Source: DASXHY01 sp035552155
GTDB lineage: Bacteria; Verrucomicrobiota; Verrucomicrobiia; Limisphaerales; DASXHY01
NCBI GenBank assembly: GCA_035552155.1
Contig: DASZLX010000042.1
Span: 1 to 64,000, forward strand
Length of the DNA: 64,000 bases
Direction: 5' to 3'
Shown: in pieces, positions 54,501 through 62,453 of the stretch
How the letters are laid out: every line of letters begins with the position of its first letter
How positions within the stretch are numbered: the first letter of the stretch is position 1
Notes under the pieces: model-generated
Told to the model about the DNA's origin: nothing
Database searches by the model: none
What the model saw: the letters and a program-made list of their open reading frames with translations, nothing else
Translations under genes and position numbers: made by a program

Positions 54501-56473
54501 GCGACGGCGGCAGCGGCAGGGTCATTCAAAATGGCGGCACGTTCAATTACAGCAATCCCAACCACACCGATATATTTATCGGCGCCACCAGCCATCCCGG
54601 CACGCAGGCGGAATATGACATGAACGGCGGCATATTGGAGATGAACGGCGAGACGCTCGGGGTCGCGCTGGGCGATAGTGGCGTGGCTTACACGGGCATA
54701 CTGAACCAAACCGGTGGCTCCATTAATGGCGTGTTCAACCTGGACTTGGGCGCGGTGCGTGCGACCGGCCGCGGTGTTTATAACCTGAGCGGCGGCAGCA
54801 TCACCATCGACTTCGGCGGCATCACCTCCGATAGCGGTTCGTATGCGGTCAATCTGGGCGGCGGCACCATCGCGGCTTCCTCCAGCTGGGCCTCGCCGCT
54901 GAACATGAACCTGACGAACCTCAACGGTTCCGTCACCTTCAACATGAACGGAAATATCATCACCCTGTCGGGCATACTGTCCGGCAACGGCGGTTTGATT
55001 GTGGGCGGACCCGGCACGCTGGAACTTTCCCGAACCAACACTTACACCGGCGACACCGTGGTCAGCCAGGGTGTGTTGCAATTGGATGCGGCCGGCAGCC
55101 TGCCCAGCGCCATTCGGATTGTCGATAACGCCCTGCTGAATCTGAACTTTACCGACACCCTGAATGTGATCGCTCTCTACACGAACGGCGTTGCGCTGCC
55201 GTCGGGAACCTACAGCGCTGCCAATCTGCCGCAGTTCATTCAAGGCACCGGCAGCGTGCGCGTGACCAGCCTGATCTTCAGCACCGAACCGCAAAACCAG
55301 GTGGTCTATTTGAACAAAGGACAGTCGGCCACCTTGACCAGCGGCGTCACGGGCGGCTCGGCGACTTATCAATGGTATTTGAACAACAGCCCCGTGGCCG
55401 GCGCGACGGGCAGCACCTTGATGCTGTCCGGTCTGCAGATCACGAATGGCGGAAACTACTACGTGGTCGCCACCGGCGGTTCTGGCTCGGTCACCAGCAG
55501 CGTGGCTGCCGTCACTATTTATGCCATCAATAACAATCTGTTCGTTTATGACGGCTTCGCTTATCCCGCCGGTTCCGTGGATGGCTCCAGCCAGAATGGC
55601 GGATTTGGTTGGAACGGTCCCTGGCAGCAAACGGATGGAACCGGCGTCATCATTGCGGCGGGCAACCTCGTCGGCGGCGCGAATGTCCCCGCCGGTTACG
55701 ATTCCCGCTCGATTAGCAATTGCATCGAGGTCCCCTCGAATGCCCAGACTCGTTCCGGACGATTCTTCGATTGCTCAAGCAGCAGCCAGCTCTCCCAGCA
55801 AGGGTTTGTCGATGCCAATGGAAACCTGGGCGCGGATGGAAAAACGATCTACCTCAGCTTCCTCCAGCAACCGGACCGCACTTCCGGATTCTATGAGCTC
55901 GAGTTTCACAAGGGCAACCTGAGTGACCCGGGCCGCATCGGCGGTATCGGCAACGACGCCGGGGGCAATACGGTCAACCTGCGCGCGCCCAACGGCGTGA
56001 ACAATCGTTCGCTCGGAGCGGGAAGCACGGCTCCCAACCTCTATGTGGTGCGCATCGACTATAAGGCCGGCAACGATGACGTGTTCGTTTATCGCAACCC
56101 GACTTCAGGCACCGAACCGGCCACGCCGACGCTGGTTGTTTCGAATGTCGCGGATATGTCCTTCAACGGCGTTTCCGCGGCGGCTTACAACGGGCCTGAC
56201 GTGAAACACGACGAAATCCGGCTGGGTGCGACCTGGGCGGACGCCATCGGTCTGGCGGTGTCCAACCTGTTGCCGCCGGTCAAGACGGCGAACGGTTTCA
56301 GCGTGCAGTTTGCCGCCACGCCGGGATACACCTACCGGATACAACGCGCCACGTCGCTCACCGGTCCGTGGACGGACATTTCCACGAATGCCGCGCCGAC
56401 GGATGCGTTCATTCAGTTTGAAGATACGAATGCTCCTGCCGGCAACGCGTTTTATCGGACAGTGACTCCGTAA
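51596..56473 (+). CDS. Giant autotransporter-repeat adhesin with LamG-like ends
   Basis: 1625 residues. A long n-region precedes the signal helix (TLCVAAVAGAVLLTPSAARA). LamG-like YEGFNYAAGSG domain at about 63-300. Then two tandem units (encoded about 52530-53900 and 53930-55270), each with DNNWSTVANWDNN, a beta-helix region rich in Gly/Asn/Thr, and the autotransporter-associated strand repeat LELSGANTYTGDTTI. An Ig-like domain, a second YEGFNYPAG-like domain (about 1315-1550) and an FYR module (NAFYRTVTP) follow. No C-terminal outer-membrane beta-barrel is present, so it is not a classical autotransporter. It is probably a secreted or surface fibre that binds polysaccharide. Confidence 0.85.
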   Translation: MKPTPNLKALNPMKWLLRRSIKDAVQSSREPAFSRGPVRTGLTTLCVAAVAGAVLLTPSAARASLIAYEGFNYAAGSGNLTGQAGGFGWGGLWQSVVGGSSSVQAGSLSAVNAPSGYNSLSIGNAAFTPNGTRTGRFLDTSATGPFGQKGYLNGNGFIGASGKTIYISFIQQPDAANNNYYEFEFHRGDLNDPGRIGGVGNDTSGSSSVYLRTPSAAQTAIGAGSAAATLYVVRIDFLGGNDTVYVYQNPTSSTEPGTPTLLETSAGDMSFNGISLGAFANGRTVVHDEVRVGETWSDVVSPAGTYSTGVWDGGGSDNNWSTVANWDNNTLPPFPILVTFDGNTRLANNNDLTGISVNGITFDAAAGAFTLSGNSLGLNGNIGFSANPAAPITQTINLPLTPTSDFGVNTTTNGNLVLNGGITSGNILTKSGAGTFTLGGTSTVSGFNTVGGTNILTGNLTVNSTGGQWFYLANGGTRGGVAGCASTLIIPNGAVLTVTGTYADAGVIGRDGGTGTVIQNGGTFNFAVGNNNSLFVGASGAAGTHSEYDMNGGVLDMSGNTLGIALGANVAITCAVNQTGGVITNVGTLSFDPFFTQGHGIYNLTGGAIYLESGGMTVFSGGGYDINLGGGTVGAEGSWISPLNLTLTGSNGPVTFNPAGNTILLSGNLSGPGGLTVSGGGTLELSGANTYTGDTTITAGSTLQLDTTGSSAGAIRIANGGSLNLNFGGNFVFGSLYTNGVALPVGTYNGGNLPGFLVGSGNVQVTSGISTGLWTGLGGNNNWSTAGNWDNNAVPIFPRALTFGGTSQLNNNNDLDTITISGITFNSAAGAFVLNGNDVTLSGNIGFSANPAAPITQTINLNMALNGDKTIDTPTNGNLTLGGNISGPNSKLTKNDAGTLTLSGSDSFAGYILNGGTNIITGNVSVSGTSGSVLYLGNGDTNDNGTLVIQSGASLTMSGNFDDAFVIGRDGGSGRVIQNGGTFNYSNPNHTDIFIGATSHPGTQAEYDMNGGILEMNGETLGVALGDSGVAYTGILNQTGGSINGVFNLDLGAVRATGRGVYNLSGGSITIDFGGITSDSGSYAVNLGGGTIAASSSWASPLNMNLTNLNGSVTFNMNGNIITLSGILSGNGGLIVGGPGTLELSRTNTYTGDTVVSQGVLQLDAAGSLPSAIRIVDNALLNLNFTDTLNVIALYTNGVALPSGTYSAANLPQFIQGTGSVRVTSLIFSTEPQNQVVYLNKGQSATLTSGVTGGSATYQWYLNNSPVAGATGSTLMLSGLQITNGGNYYVVATGGSGSVTSSVAAVTIYAINNNLFVYDGFAYPAGSVDGSSQNGGFGWNGPWQQTDGTGVIIAAGNLVGGANVPAGYDSRSISNCIEVPSNAQTRSGRFFDCSSSSQLSQQGFVDANGNLGADGKTIYLSFLQQPDRTSGFYELEFHKGNLSDPGRIGGIGNDAGGNTVNLRAPNGVNNRSLGAGSTAPNLYVVRIDYKAGNDDVFVYRNPTSGTEPATPTLVVSNVADMSFNGVSAAAYNGPDVKHDEIRLGATWADAIGLAVSNLLPPVKTANGFSVQFAATPGYTYRIQRATSLTGPWTDISTNAAPTDAFIQFEDTNAPAGNAFYRTVTP
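52530..55270 (+). repeat. Internal tandem duplication of beta-helix unit
   Basis: Two units of about 1.35 kb, 52530-53900 and 53930-55270, encode matching protein segments. Both contain WSTxxNWDNN, ITFxxAAGAFxLxGN, GFSANPAAPITQTIN, an xIGRDGG block, a YDMNGG block and a TYTGDT strand repeat. They diverge at the ends, which points to an old duplication. Confidence 0.8.
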
Positions 56474-56510
56474 AATAAAACGGTTTAAGAGCAGTGTTGA
56501 GAAAACACGG

Positions 56511-56540
56511 AAGTTGCCGGAGCAATCACTCCGGCAACTT
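56511..56540 (+). terminator. Strong hairpin, likely terminator
   Basis: Perfect 12-bp stem AAGTTGCCGGAG (56511-56522) and CTCCGGCAACTT (56529-56540), 6-nt loop, followed by TCT. It lies 38 bp after the adhesin stop and before the fructan operon, so it probably ends the upstream transcript. Confidence 0.75.
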
Positions 56541-56589
56541 TCTAAAGACAAAACATTGATTGGAAACAATTGAGAAAGAAGTTTTTTGG

Positions 56590-59500
56590 ATGAGTTGTAC
56601 TCGATTTGCGCGGTGTCCTGCATACAATTGCAAAATTAATAAAACGAAATTTTGGCGGACAATGTTTCTGGCCGCGCTGCTTCCCATCGGCGCCGGCCTT
56701 TCGTTTGTTCCGGCTGCCCAGGCGGCAACCGGTCCGCTGGCTTACGAAGGTTTCAATTACCCGGCCGGCAGTTCTCTGAACGGACAATCTGGCGGCACCG
56801 GCTGGAGCAATGCCTGGGTGGATGTCAGCGAAAATCTCGGCGAGACGGCCAATGCCAGTGGCCTGAGCGCCGGCAGCAACGCGCCCGCCGGCTTCGACAA
56901 CCGGTCCGCCGGCAATGCGGCTCATATCAATAGCAGCAGCCGTTGCGGACGCTGGTTGGACCGCTCGCCCACCGGCAGTTTTGCGCAAGCCGGATATTTG
57001 AATGCCAATGGCGATATCGGCGCTTCCGGCAAGACGCTTTACCTCAGTTTTTTGCAGCAGCCGACCAGCACGGCGCAATTCTACGAATTCGAATTTCATC
57101 GCGGTGATTTGAGTGACCCTGGCCGCATTGGCGGCATCGGCAATGATTTGCCCAATGCAACCACCGTAAACTTCCGCACGCCGGACGGCGTCCAAACTCC
57201 GCTGGGATTGGGCAACACGAACGTGAACTTTTACGTCGTGCGCATCGATTACAAGACGGGCAACGACGATGTCTACATCTATCGCAATCCGACCGGCTAT
57301 TCCGAATCCGACAATGATCCGGTCCTGACCATGCTTTCCGCGGGCGACCTGTCGTTCGATGGAATTTCGCTCGCCGCCTATCTCAACGGTGTCACGGTCA
57401 ATAACGACGAAATTCGCCTGGGCGAAACCTGGACAAGCGTCCTGGGCAACCCGCCGGATTTCACCTTGCAGCCCACGAATCAAGCGGCTTACGTCGGGCA
57501 AAACCTTTCGTTCAACGCGTCGGCGCAGTCGAGCCAGCCGCTAAATTATCAATGGTATCGTGGCTCCGATCCGCTGGCGCTTCAAACCAATACGGACCTC
57601 ACATTGTCCAACGCACAACTTGCCGATGCCGGCCATTATTCCGTGACCGCATCCAACGCCTTGGGCGTCGTGACCAGCGCCATGGCGACCTTGACGGTGC
57701 AAACCATTTCCGCGGTTATCTCCACTCCGCAATCCGTGACAGTCGGAACTGGCAGCAACCTCGTCATCAGTGCCAGCGTGGGCGGTGCATCGCCCGTGAC
57801 TCTGCAATGGTATCGCGACGACACCGCGATCGACGGCGCGACGAACGCGACCTACTCGGCGAACGACGTCGATGTATTCAGCGCCGGCCAATATGAGTTG
57901 GTTGCCAGCAATGCGTCCGGCGTGGTCACTAGTTCCGTCGTGAATGTCTCCCCAAACTTTGGTGGCTTGCTGGCCTACGAGGGTTTTAATTACGGACAAT
58001 CCAGCAGCGACATCGGCGGCGCCAATGGCGGCTTCGGCTGGTCCGGCGCCTGGCTCAACCTGGGTGGGGGCGCCTCGACTTCTTATTCCAACAACCTGGT
58101 GGCGGCCGGCAATGCGCCGGCGGGTTACGACGCCCATTCGCTTGCTGGTTATTTGTTCCAACCGATCTCCTCCCGCAAAGCCCGTTATCTCGATTGCTCG
58201 CCCACGGGCACATTCGCGCAACACGGCTACATCGATGGCAACGGCAACATTGGCGCGGATGGCTCGAGGCTCTATATCAGTTTCCTCCAGCAGCCCAGCG
58301 ATTTGGTCCAGTTCTACGAATTCGAACTGAAGCGTGATGACCTCGGTGACGGCGGCCGGATCGGCGGCATTGGCAATGACACCGGCGATACGCACGCGCA
58401 TCTGCGCATTGAATCACCGGCCGGCGGCGCTTCCACTTTTTACGATCTCGGGCCGGGCAGCACGGGAGTCAATTTTTACGTAATGCGGATTGACTATCAT
58501 ACCGCCGGCGACACGGTAATCGTCTATCGCAACCCAACCTCCGTCACAGAACCAGCCGCGCCCACGGTGGCCGTGTCGAACGTCGCCGACATGTCGTTCG
58601 ACGGAATTTCATTCGGCGCCTTCCTCAATAATATCACCGTATCGCACGACGAAGTGCGCGTTGGCCAGACGTGGGCGGATGTTTTGGGCAACACGGTGTC
58701 GCAGTTGCGATTGTCGCAACGGACCGGCAACACTTCGAACCTGCTCCTGGCGGCGTCGCCGAATTATACGTATCAATTGCAAGCCGCCACCAACCTGAAC
58801 GGGCCGTGGTCGAATATTGGAACCGTGGCCGCGTCGAGCCTGGGCATCGGACGTTTCGTGGAAACGAACAGCACCAGCGTCGAAAGATTTTATCGCGCGA
58901 CGAATGAAAGCGGCTGGTCCGCGTCACCGACAACGAGCGGTGTCATCGCGGACTTTGAGGGTGCCACGTACGGAAATTGGACCGTCACCGGCACCGCTTT
59001 CGGCTCCGGCCCGGCGCAGGGCGCGCTTTCCGGCCAGCAACCGGTCAGTGGTTACATCGGTTCCGGCCTGGTCGACTCCTACCTGAACGGGGACGGCTCA
59101 ACCGGCACTTTGACTTCGCCGCCGTTCATCATCACCCAGCCGTATCTTAATTTCCTGATTGGCGGCGGCAGCCTTCCCGGTCAGGCCTGCATGAACCTCA
59201 TCATCAGCAATGCCGTCGTCGCGACCGCCACCGGCGCCAACAGCGAAACACTCACGCCGCGCCAATGGGACGTCAGCGCCTATGTGGGTCAAACTGCCAC
59301 GCTGCAAATCGTGGACTCGGCGACGGGCGGATGGGGGCATGTTTTGGTTGATCAAATCGCGTTTGCTGACACGGCTTTTCCCTCGCTTTCACGCAGCCTG
59401 ATGCTGACCAATTCGCTGCTCAACCTGCCGGTGAAAAACAGCGCGCCGATGAAACGCGTCACCATCACGGTCGGTGGAAAAACCGTGCGCGACTTCAATA

Positions 59501-60987
59501 TCAAACTGGCCGATGGCGCGCCGGATTGGTGGTCATTTGTTGATGTGTCGGAATTTCAAGGCCAGACGGCCAACATCACGGTGAACGCGCTGACGCCGGG
59601 TTCAACCGGCTTGAGTTCCATCGTGCAAACCAACGGCATTGTGGGCGCCACGAATTTGTACCAGGAAACCTTGCGCCCGCAGATGCATTTCTCGACCCAG
59701 CGCGGCTGGCTCAATGACGCCAACGGCATGTTTTACTATAACGGCCAATATCACCTCTATTATCAGCATGACCCGTTCAACTGGGATGGTTCGGGGCAAA
59801 AATGGTGGGGCCACGCGGTCAGCGCGGACATGGTGAACTGGCGCGAACTGCCGGAAGGAATTTATTCCCACAGCTACGGCGATGACGTCTGGTCCGGCAG
59901 CGCGGTCGTGGATACCGCAAACACCGGCGGCTTCAAAGCTGGAACGAATGACGCGATCGTGGCCGCGTTTTACAGCACCGGCCGCGGCGAATGCATCACT
60001 TACAGCACCGACGGCGGGCAGTCATTCATTGATTACAGCAACAACCCCGTGGTCACCCATGCGGGCACGGGACGCGACCCGCACCTGTTTTGGTACGCGC
60101 CCTCGAACTATTGGGTCATGGCCGTGTACGACGATTCCGGCGGCAACGGCGTGCAATTCTACTCGACGCCGGATTTCCGGCATTGGACATTCCGTAGCAA
60201 GATTTACAACGGGTTCTTTGAATGCCCCGACATGTTCCAACTGCCGGTGGATGGAAACTCGAACAACACCATGTGGCTCTTGAACGACGCCAGCACCGGC
60301 TATCAACTGGGGCAGTTCGATGGCGTCACGTTCACGCCTTCGACGGGGAAATTGCCGGGCAATGCCGGCCGCGGCTATTACGCCTCGCAGACTTTCACTT
60401 CGATGGCGCCCGGCGACAACCGCAAGGTCCGCATCGGTTGGGCGCAGCTTTCCATGCCCGGCATGCCCTTCAACGAGTCGATGTTCTTCCCGACGGCGCT
60501 GACCTTGAAAACAATTGGAGGCAACGTCCGGCTGTGCTCGCAACCGGGCGGGGAGATCACCAACGATTGTGTGAACACTTATTCCTGGACCAATCTCACG
60601 CTCAATCCGGGCTACAATCCGCTGTCCGGCATTCGCGGCCAATTGTTCGATGTGCAGGCCCAGTTCACGCCGGACTCCGCGTCGTCCATCAACTTCACGC
60701 TGTGCGGAGTCACAATTTCGTACTCCCCGACCACGCAGCAAATCTCCTGCAATGGCGACACGCAATCGCTGCCGCCGGTCAACGGAACGGTCAGCCTGGA
60801 AATCATCTGCGATCGTCAAACCGTTGAAATTTTCGGCAATGGCGGCCAGCTTTACATGCCGATTGCGGGAACGGGTTACAACGCGGCCAATGAGCTTCTA
60901 TCGCTGGCCTCCCAGGGCGATTCAACCGTATTCCAGAGTCTGAAGGTCAATAAATTGAAATCCATCTGGCCAGTTTTCAACCAGTAG
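56590..60987 (+). CDS. GH32 fructan hydrolase (levanase/inulinase-like) with multiple binding domains
   Basis: About 1465 residues from ATG 56590; the open frame extends to a TTG at 56560. Signal peptide near 25-45 (FLAALLPIGAGLSFVPAAQA). Modules: YEGFNYPAG domain (encoded 56735-57450), two Ig-like domains (57460-57950), a second YEGFNYGQS domain (57965-58690), an internal FYR module (58690-58910), a DFEGATYGNW...GTAFGS domain (58930-59370) and a linker domain. The GH32 five-bladed propeller and C-terminal sandwich run from 59660 to the end. Catalytic residues by motif: nucleophile D1043 (WLNDANG), D1163 (GRDPH) and acid/base E1211 (FFECPDMF). It releases fructose from levan, inulin or sucrose outside the cell. 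The sugar porter gene follows after 52 bp. Confidence 0.92.
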   Translation: MSCTRFARCPAYNCKINKTKFWRTMFLAALLPIGAGLSFVPAAQAATGPLAYEGFNYPAGSSLNGQSGGTGWSNAWVDVSENLGETANASGLSAGSNAPAGFDNRSAGNAAHINSSSRCGRWLDRSPTGSFAQAGYLNANGDIGASGKTLYLSFLQQPTSTAQFYEFEFHRGDLSDPGRIGGIGNDLPNATTVNFRTPDGVQTPLGLGNTNVNFYVVRIDYKTGNDDVYIYRNPTGYSESDNDPVLTMLSAGDLSFDGISLAAYLNGVTVNNDEIRLGETWTSVLGNPPDFTLQPTNQAAYVGQNLSFNASAQSSQPLNYQWYRGSDPLALQTNTDLTLSNAQLADAGHYSVTASNALGVVTSAMATLTVQTISAVISTPQSVTVGTGSNLVISASVGGASPVTLQWYRDDTAIDGATNATYSANDVDVFSAGQYELVASNASGVVTSSVVNVSPNFGGLLAYEGFNYGQSSSDIGGANGGFGWSGAWLNLGGGASTSYSNNLVAAGNAPAGYDAHSLAGYLFQPISSRKARYLDCSPTGTFAQHGYIDGNGNIGADGSRLYISFLQQPSDLVQFYEFELKRDDLGDGGRIGGIGNDTGDTHAHLRIESPAGGASTFYDLGPGSTGVNFYVMRIDYHTAGDTVIVYRNPTSVTEPAAPTVAVSNVADMSFDGISFGAFLNNITVSHDEVRVGQTWADVLGNTVSQLRLSQRTGNTSNLLLAASPNYTYQLQAATNLNGPWSNIGTVAASSLGIGRFVETNSTSVERFYRATNESGWSASPTTSGVIADFEGATYGNWTVTGTAFGSGPAQGALSGQQPVSGYIGSGLVDSYLNGDGSTGTLTSPPFIITQPYLNFLIGGGSLPGQACMNLIISNAVVATATGANSETLTPRQWDVSAYVGQTATLQIVDSATGGWGHVLVDQIAFADTAFPSLSRSLMLTNSLLNLPVKNSAPMKRVTITVGGKTVRDFNIKLADGAPDWWSFVDVSEFQGQTANITVNALTPGSTGLSSIVQTNGIVGATNLYQETLRPQMHFSTQRGWLNDANGMFYYNGQYHLYYQHDPFNWDGSGQKWWGHAVSADMVNWRELPEGIYSHSYGDDVWSGSAVVDTANTGGFKAGTNDAIVAAFYSTGRGECITYSTDGGQSFIDYSNNPVVTHAGTGRDPHLFWYAPSNYWVMAVYDDSGGNGVQFYSTPDFRHWTFRSKIYNGFFECPDMFQLPVDGNSNNTMWLLNDASTGYQLGQFDGVTFTPSTGKLPGNAGRGYYASQTFTSMAPGDNRKVRIGWAQLSMPGMPFNESMFFPTALTLKTIGGNVRLCSQPGGEITNDCVNTYSWTNLTLNPGYNPLSGIRGQLFDVQAQFTPDSASSINFTLCGVTISYSPTTQQISCNGDTQSLPPVNGTVSLEIICDRQTVEIFGNGGQLYMPIAGTGYNAANELLSLASQGDSTVFQSLKVNKLKSIWPVFNQ

Positions 60988-61039
60988 TGATCGCGCACCG
61001 GCGGCCTTTCCGATAGGATGGCGTCGAACTAATCACACT

Positions 61040-62437
61040 ATGAAAAAACAGATTTTCTTCTGGTCCATCACCTCCGCGCTGGCGGGATTTTTGTTCGGCT
61101 TCGACACGGTGGTGATCTCCGGCGCGGAAGAGACCATTCAAAAGCTATGGGGCTTGAGCGACGTGCTGCACGGCATTGTCATTGGCTCCGCGCTTTACGG
61201 CACCGTGCTCGGTTCGCTGATTGGCGGCTGGCCGACCGATAAAATCGGCCGCAAACGAACCCTTCTGATGATCGGCGTGCTGTATGTTATCTCCGCCGTC
61301 GGTTGCGCCTTCGCCGGGAGCGTTATTCCCTTCTTCGTGGCGCGATTCATCGGTGGCATTGGCATCGGGATTTCCACTGTCGTCTCGCCGCTTTACATCT
61401 CGGAAATCGCGCCGCCCCGTTACCGCGGGCGGCTGGCCGGGATGTTTCAGTTCAACATCGTCTTCGGCATCCTGATCGCTTTCGCTTCCAACAAAATCAT
61501 CGCCACCATCGGCGGCGCACAAGCCTGGCGCTGGATGCTGGGAATCGCCGCGCTGCCGTCCGCGATTTACCTGCTGATGTGCCTTGGCCTCCCGGAAAGC
61601 CCGCGCTGGCTCATCGGCCGCAAGAATGACCGCGCCGCCGGCCTCGCGGTGTTGAAGCTCATTGAACCGGAAAAATCCGACGCCGAATTATCCGCGCACG
61701 CGAACGAAATTCTTTCAGCCGCCACTTCGGAAAAAACCGCCGCCGCCGGATTTTGGACCCGCCGCCTGCGCATTCCGATGATGCTCGCGTTCCTGGTGGC
61801 CTTTTTCAACCAGTTGTCCGGCATCAACGCCATCCTCTATTTTGCGCCGCGTATTTTCCAATGGACCGGCCTGGGCGCAAATGCCGCGCTGCTTCAATCC
61901 GTCGGCATCGGCGTGACCAACCTGCTGTTTACTTTCGCGGGCCTCTGGCTGATTGACCGGATTGGACGGCGGACGCTGCTGTTTATCGGCTCCTTCGGTT
62001 ATATCTTTTCGCTCGGTCTGACGGCCTGGGCCTTTTTCTCCCATCACTTCAGTATTGTGCCCGCGTGCATCTTTGGATTCATCGCCGCCCACGCGATCGG
62101 TCAGGGCACCGTCATCTGGGTGTTTATCTCGGAAATTTTTCCGAACCGTCATCGCGCCGGCGGACAGGCGCTGGGCAGTTCCACGCATTGGATTTGCGCG
62201 GCGGTGCTCACGACTTGTTTCCCGATAATGGTGGAATGGTCCGGCGCCGACAAGCACCCGGAGCGGGCCGGATTCATCTTTGCTTTCTTTTGCTTTATGA
62301 TGGTGCTGCAACTTGCCTGGGTGAAGTTTCTGGTGCCGGAAACCAAGGGCGTGCCGCTCGAGGAAATGCAGCAAAAGTTGGGCGTTGATTTTGACCCGGT
62401 GGCATCGCCCGGCGATGAAGCCGTGCGCCTGCATTGA
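61040..62437 (+). CDS. MFS sugar porter (SP family, XylE/GLUT-like)
   Basis: 465 residues with 12 membrane helices. Signatures of the sugar porter family: GGWPTDKIGRKRTLLMIG (loop 2-3), RFIGGIGIGISTVVSPLYIS, APPRYRGRLAGMFQ, PESPRWLIGR (end of helix 6), DRIGRRTLLFIG (loop 8-9) and PETKGVPLEEM at the C-terminus. FNQLSGINAILYFAPRIF in helix 7 carries the QLSG sugar-binding motif. It takes up a monosaccharide by proton symport or facilitation. Its place between the GH32 enzyme and a PfkB kinase indicates fructose as the likely substrate. Confidence 0.95.
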   Translation: MKKQIFFWSITSALAGFLFGFDTVVISGAEETIQKLWGLSDVLHGIVIGSALYGTVLGSLIGGWPTDKIGRKRTLLMIGVLYVISAVGCAFAGSVIPFFVARFIGGIGIGISTVVSPLYISEIAPPRYRGRLAGMFQFNIVFGILIAFASNKIIATIGGAQAWRWMLGIAALPSAIYLLMCLGLPESPRWLIGRKNDRAAGLAVLKLIEPEKSDAELSAHANEILSAATSEKTAAAGFWTRRLRIPMMLAFLVAFFNQLSGINAILYFAPRIFQWTGLGANAALLQSVGIGVTNLLFTFAGLWLIDRIGRRTLLFIGSFGYIFSLGLTAWAFFSHHFSIVPACIFGFIAAHAIGQGTVIWVFISEIFPNRHRAGGQALGSSTHWICAAVLTTCFPIMVEWSGADKHPERAGFIFAFFCFMMVLQLAWVKFLVPETKGVPLEEMQQKLGVDFDPVASPGDEAVRLH

Positions 62438-62453
62438 TGGGAATTTGTTTGAT

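Noticed and set aside
52418..55630. Open frame of 1070 codons on the minus strand
   Set aside because: It is antisense to the autotransporter-repeat gene. Its length follows from the Gly/Asn/Thr-rich codon pattern of that gene; the translation shows no recognisable domain.
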